Position numbers and translations under genes: made by a program. Below are positions 20,209 to 23,245 of a DNA stretch of 23,245 nucleotides, one piece after another; the stretch's first letter is position 1; every line of letters begins with the position of its first letter. The notes beneath the pieces were generated by a model. It saw only the letters and a list, made by a program, of their open reading frames with translations, searched no databases and was not told the DNA's origin. The DNA comes from Sphingomonas sp. UBA4766. Lineage in GTDB: Bacteria > Pseudomonadota > Alphaproteobacteria > Sphingomonadales > Sphingomonadaceae. Where the stretch lies: NCBI GenBank assembly GCA_002403415.1, contig DHHS01000144.1, positions 1 to 23,245 on the forward strand, given 5' to 3'.

Positions 20209-21630
20209 CTAATCATCGAGCACCCAAGTGTCTTTGGTGCCGCCGCCCTGGCTCGAATTGACCACCAGCGACCCTTCTTTCAGCGCGACGCGGGTGAGCC
20301 CGCCGGGCACGATCGTCGATCCCTTGGCCCCGGTCAGCACAAACGGCCGCAGATCGACATGGCGCGGCACAATCCCGCTCTGCCCCAGCGTCGGGCAGGT
20401 CGACAGCGCCAGCGTTGGCTGGGCAATGAACTTGTCAGGACTGGTGGTCAGTTTTGCACGAAATGCCTCAATCTCACTTGTGCTTGCGTGCGGGCCGACC
20501 AGCATCCCGTAACCGCCCGACCCGTCCACTTCCTTCACCACCAGCTCGGCGAGATGATCGAGCACATAGGAAAGCGCGTCCGCCTCGCGGCATCGCCAGG
20601 TCGGCACATTTTCGAGCAGGGCATCTTGTCCGGTATAAAATCGCACAATTTCGGGCATATAGCTGTAAATCGCCTTGTCGTCGGCGATACCGGTGCCGAT
20701 GGCATTGGCGATGGTGAGATTGCCGGCGGCGTGCGCGGCCACGATCCCCGACACGCCCAGCATCGATTCGGCGCGAAAAGCGAGCGGATCAAGATAATCA
20801 TCATCGACCCGGCGATAGAGCACGTCGATCCGTTTTGGCCCCTCGGTCGTGCGCATATATAGCACATCGTCGCGCACGCTCAGGTCGCTGCCCTCGACCA
20901 GCTCGACCCCAAGCTTGTCGGCCAGAAAGCTGTGCTCATAATAGGCGGAATTGTGATAGCCCGGCGTCAGCACCGCGACTGTCGGCTCGCGCGCGCATCG
21001 TGGCGGCGCAACCGAGCGCAGCGTGGCGAGCAGGGTTTCCGGATAATCCTCTACTGGCGCAACCCGGTGCTTGTTGAACAATTCGGGCAGCAACCGCAGC
21101 ATGACTTCTCGGTTTTCCAACATGTAAGACACGCCGGACGGGGTGCGGGCATTATCCTCCAGCACGTAAAACTGATCCGCGCCGGTGCGGACAATATCGA
21201 TCCCGGCGATATGCGTGTACACGCCGTGCGCGGGCCGCAGCGTGGTGGCCGCGAGGCAGAATTGCGGGTTTTGCAGCACCAGCGCGTCGGGCAGGATCCC
21301 CGCCCGCAAAATCTCGCGCGGGCCGTAAATGTCGTTCAGGAACATGTTTAGCGCGCGCACCCGCTGGATCAGCCCCGCCTCCAACCTTTGCCATTCGCGG
21401 CGCGACACGATGCGCGGGATGATGTCGAACGGGATCAGCCGTTCGGCGGCGTCCGCATCACCATAAACGGCAAAGGTAATGCCGATGCGGCGGAAGAACA
21501 GCTCGGCCTGCGCGCGGCGCGTCTGGAGCAAGTCGGCGGGGGCGGTGTCGAGCCAATGCGCGATTCGCGCATAGGGATCGCGGATCGCCGATCCGTCACC
21601 CTGCATCTCGTCAAACGCCGTTTCCGCCAA
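20209..21630 (-). CDS. Circularly permuted type 2 ATP-grasp protein (TTG start)
   Basis: A 473-residue circularly permuted ATP-grasp enzyme (CP_ATPgrasp_2, DUF404/407 group), a predicted ATP-dependent carboxylate-amine ligase. Signature segments are EDNARTPSG at about 158-166 followed by VSYMLENREVM, then LTPGYHNSAYYEH, and later the nucleotide-contact stretch VVKEVDGSGGYGMLVGP. The C-terminus has FVLTGAKGSTIVPGGLTRVA and SSQGGGTKDTWVL, also typical. A TTG start at 21630 is chosen: the SD GGAGG (21638-21642) lies 7 nt upstream, and homologues typically begin close to the FDEM motif found eight residues into the protein. An ATG-free longer reading lacks an SD. It is the first gene of the Anbu operon and presumably makes the amide bond that the downstream enzymes act on; that link is inference. 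Confidence 0.92.
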   Translation of the reverse strand: MAETAFDEMQGDGSAIRDPYARIAHWLDTAPADLLQTRRAQAELFFRRIGITFAVYGDADAAERLIPFDIIPRIVSRREWQRLEAGLIQRVRALNMFLNDIYGPREILRAGILPDALVLQNPQFCLAATTLRPAHGVYTHIAGIDIVRTGADQFYVLEDNARTPSGVSYMLENREVMLRLLPELFNKHRVAPVEDYPETLLATLRSVAPPRCAREPTVAVLTPGYHNSAYYEHSFLADKLGVELVEGSDLSVRDDVLYMRTTEGPKRIDVLYRRVDDDYLDPLAFRAESMLGVSGIVAAHAAGNLTIANAIGTGIADDKAIYSYMPEIVRFYTGQDALLENVPTWRCREADALSYVLDHLAELVVKEVDGSGGYGMLVGPHASTSEIEAFRAKLTTSPDKFIAQPTLALSTCPTLGQSGIVPRHVDLRPFVLTGAKGSTIVPGGLTRVALKEGSLVVNSSQGGGTKDTWVLDD

Positions 21631-21657
21631 AGGCCGCCCTCCGTGCCGTGGACCAAT

Positions 21658-21685
21658 CTTGCGCGCTGCATTGCACAAGCGCAAG
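21658..21685. promoter_or_regulatory. Nested palindrome upstream of the Anbu operon
   Basis: CTTGCGC (21658-21664) and GCGCAAG (21679-21685) are perfect inverted repeats that enclose the 9-bp palindrome TGCATTGCA (21667-21675). The element lies 28 bp upstream of the ATP-grasp TTG, in the 87-bp gap after gltX. It may be an operator or a leader hairpin. The same 9-mer also occurs at 11758-11766. Confidence 0.45.
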
Positions 21686-21717
21686 CAATTGATTGCGGGC
21701 GGGCGGCCCAGGGGCGA

Positions 21718-23202
21718 TTAATTACCCGGCGCGCTGTCCGGATCGTCGTCAGCGTCCTCAGGTACCGCTTCGAACAGACGGACAGCGGCGCGGAGCCGCT
21801 CGCGGCAGACCGAGCGACCCAACAGCGCCATCGACCCGAACAGCGGCAGCGAGCGGCGCGACCCCGTGATCGCAACGAACAGCACCGGCGTGGTATCGCG
21901 CGCCTTCAGCCCCAGCTCGACCGACATTGCCTTGACCGCGTCGAACAGCGCGGTCTCGCTCCATTCGGGCAGCTTTTCCACGAGCGCAAAGGTCGCGGCG
22001 AGCACTTGCGCCACCTGACTCGCGCTCAGCTTTTCCATCGGGAAATCGTCGCGCGTCACAGTCACCTGCGCCGAGAACAGAAACGCCATCAGCGGGGCAA
22101 GATCGGCCAGCTTGTCCACCCGCGTCCGCGCAAGTTCGAGCGCGCGCACGAATTTGTCATCGGGATTTGCCCAGTCAATGACGCGGGGCAGGAACGCCTC
22201 CGGCGCCAAACGCTCGCGCAGCCAGCGCCCGTTCAGCCAGTCGAGCTTTGCCAGATCAAACACCGCGCCCGCTTTCGACACCGACCCGATGTCGAACCGG
22301 TCGATAAACTCGGCCTTGGTCATCAATTCTTCCTCGCCCTCCGCCGGGCGCACAAACAACAGGCCAAGGAAATTGACCATCGCCTCAGGCAGATACCCCT
22401 GCGCCTGGAACCAGGAGGTCGAGGTCGGGTTGCGCCGTTTCGACAGTTTCGACCGGTCGAGCGCGCGCATCAGCGGCAAATGGATGAACTCCGGCGGGGT
22501 CAGCCCAAGCTGGCGATAGAGCAGGATGTGCTTGGGGGTGGAGGCCATCCACTCCTCACCCCGGATCACATGGCTGATCGCCATTTCGGTATCGTCGACG
22601 ACATTGGCGAGGTGGTAAGTCGGCATTCCGTCCGATTTGACGAGCACCTGCATGTCGACGCTCGCCCATGGCATCGACACGGGACCGTAAACGCCATCGG
22701 TAAAGTCGCAAGCGCCCTCGCGCGGGACTTTCATGCGTAGCACATGCGGCTCGCCCGCCGCCACGCGGGCCTCGGCCTCGGCGGGGTCGAGGGTCAGGCA
22801 GTGGCCGTCATATTGCGGGGGAATGTTGGCGCGGCGCTGGGCGTTGCGCACTTCCTCCAGCCGCTCGGCCGAACAGAAGCAGCGAAAGGCATTGCCGTCG
22901 GCCAGCAGCTTGTCGGCATAGCCCGCGTAGATGCGCTTGCGCTCGCTCTGGCGATAGGGGGCGTGGGGGCCGCCTTTGTCGGGGCCTTCATCCCATTCGA
23001 GCCCCATCCAGGCGAACGCCTCCATGATCTTGGCCTCGCTGTCGGGAGTGGATCGGCTCTGGTCGGTATCCTCGATCCGCAGGATGAACTTGCCGCCATG
23101 CCGGCGGGCAAAGGCTTCGTTGATGAGCGCGGTATAAAGCGTGCCGACATGCGGCTCGCCCGTTGGCGAGGGAGCAATACGGACACGGACGGGACGGGAC
23201 AT
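21718..23202 (-). CDS. gltX: Glutamate--tRNA ligase
   Basis: A 494-residue class I aminoacyl-tRNA synthetase that charges tRNA with glutamate. The HIGH-type motif is SPTGEPHVGT (residues 11-21), with the glutamate-site segment FILRIEDTDQSRS after it. The KMSKS-type motif is KLSKR at 252-256, followed by RNPTS. Cys108 and Cys110 (CFC) with His134 and Cys135 (YDGHC) resemble the zinc site found in many GluRS. The anticodon-binding helical domain fills the last third. The length is typical. Only 43 bp of upstream sequence are visible, and they show no clear SD before the ATG, which is unusual beside the strong SDs elsewhere here. Alphaproteobacteria often carry two gltX copies; which one this is cannot be told. 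Confidence 0.95.
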   Translation of the reverse strand: MSRPVRVRIAPSPTGEPHVGTLYTALINEAFARRHGGKFILRIEDTDQSRSTPDSEAKIMEAFAWMGLEWDEGPDKGGPHAPYRQSERKRIYAGYADKLLADGNAFRCFCSAERLEEVRNAQRRANIPPQYDGHCLTLDPAEAEARVAAGEPHVLRMKVPREGACDFTDGVYGPVSMPWASVDMQVLVKSDGMPTYHLANVVDDTEMAISHVIRGEEWMASTPKHILLYRQLGLTPPEFIHLPLMRALDRSKLSKRRNPTSTSWFQAQGYLPEAMVNFLGLLFVRPAEGEEELMTKAEFIDRFDIGSVSKAGAVFDLAKLDWLNGRWLRERLAPEAFLPRVIDWANPDDKFVRALELARTRVDKLADLAPLMAFLFSAQVTVTRDDFPMEKLSASQVAQVLAATFALVEKLPEWSETALFDAVKAMSVELGLKARDTTPVLFVAITGSRRSLPLFGSMALLGRSVCRERLRAAVRLFEAVPEDADDDPDSAPGN

Positions 23203-23245
23203 AAGGGGGACTTTCGGGTGGAGTCTGGTGTGGGGGTGCGGTTAG

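Noticed and set aside
21388..22740. A 450-codon open frame on the plus strand antisense to gltX and the ATP-grasp gene
   Set aside because: It spans two well-supported minus-strand genes and the gap between them, has an Arg/His/Gln-rich composition typical of antisense frames in GC-rich DNA, and shows no recognisable motif or SD.

Overview
This 23,245-bp window is a dense, GC-rich stretch of bacterial chromosome (about two thirds G+C by rough hand counts) with 21 protein genes, one of them cut by the left edge. Gene content (short TonB-dependent receptor, propeller/amidohydrolase fusion, DUF302 protein, Anbu protease operon, 3-hydroxybutyrate dehydrogenase beside a patatin, GluRS with the KRRNPTS motif) and codon use suggest an alphaproteobacterium, most likely Sphingomonadales. 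That placement is an inference from family resemblance. I see no rRNA, tRNA, CRISPR array, insertion sequence or phage gene.

Layout. 1-2285 (minus): the start of an unidentified lipoprotein-like gene, then a TonB-dependent outer-membrane receptor. 2391-3230 (plus): an AIM24/TIGR00266 protein, divergent from the receptor. 3348-4554: a tetR gene and a divergent NTF2/SnoaL-like gene in a visibly lower-GC island. Two near-identical palindromic operators lie between them, and a 10-bp direct repeat (GTAAGGGGAG) brackets the island. 4656-7946 (minus): a large exported beta-propeller/amidohydrolase. 8094-9389 (plus): a divergent MurA-like enolpyruvyl transferase. 9397-11716 (minus): cupin protein, MFS transporter and FMN reductase, the last two sharing an ATGA stop/start. 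12007-14023 (plus): 3-hydroxybutyrate dehydrogenase and a patatin-like hydrolase. 14072-14800 (plus): a CPYC peroxiredoxin-like protein, tail-to-tail with a LysR regulator (14797-15690, minus). 15797-16285 (minus): an exported DUF302 protein. 16451-17680 (plus): a ferredoxin-reductase-type flavoprotein. 17677-21630 (minus): a four-gene Anbu operon in the order ATP-grasp, alpha-E, transglutaminase, Anbu. 21718-23202 (minus): gltX.

How the genes work together. The best multi-gene system is the Anbu operon. A circularly permuted ATP-grasp enzyme, an alpha-E helical protein, a transglutaminase-fold peptidase and a proteasome-like protease are packed with gaps of 13, -1 and 21 bp, and three of the four genes use GTG or TTG starts. 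The gene set is a recognised but poorly understood association, plausibly a system that makes and then breaks a peptide modification. The tetR/NTF2 pair looks like a self-contained, recently inserted cargo unit with its own regulated promoter. The dehydrogenase/patatin pair fits use of poly-3-hydroxybutyrate or lipid stores. Several annotated starts were chosen because a Shine-Dalgarno sequence sits at the right distance only for a non-ATG or downstream codon.
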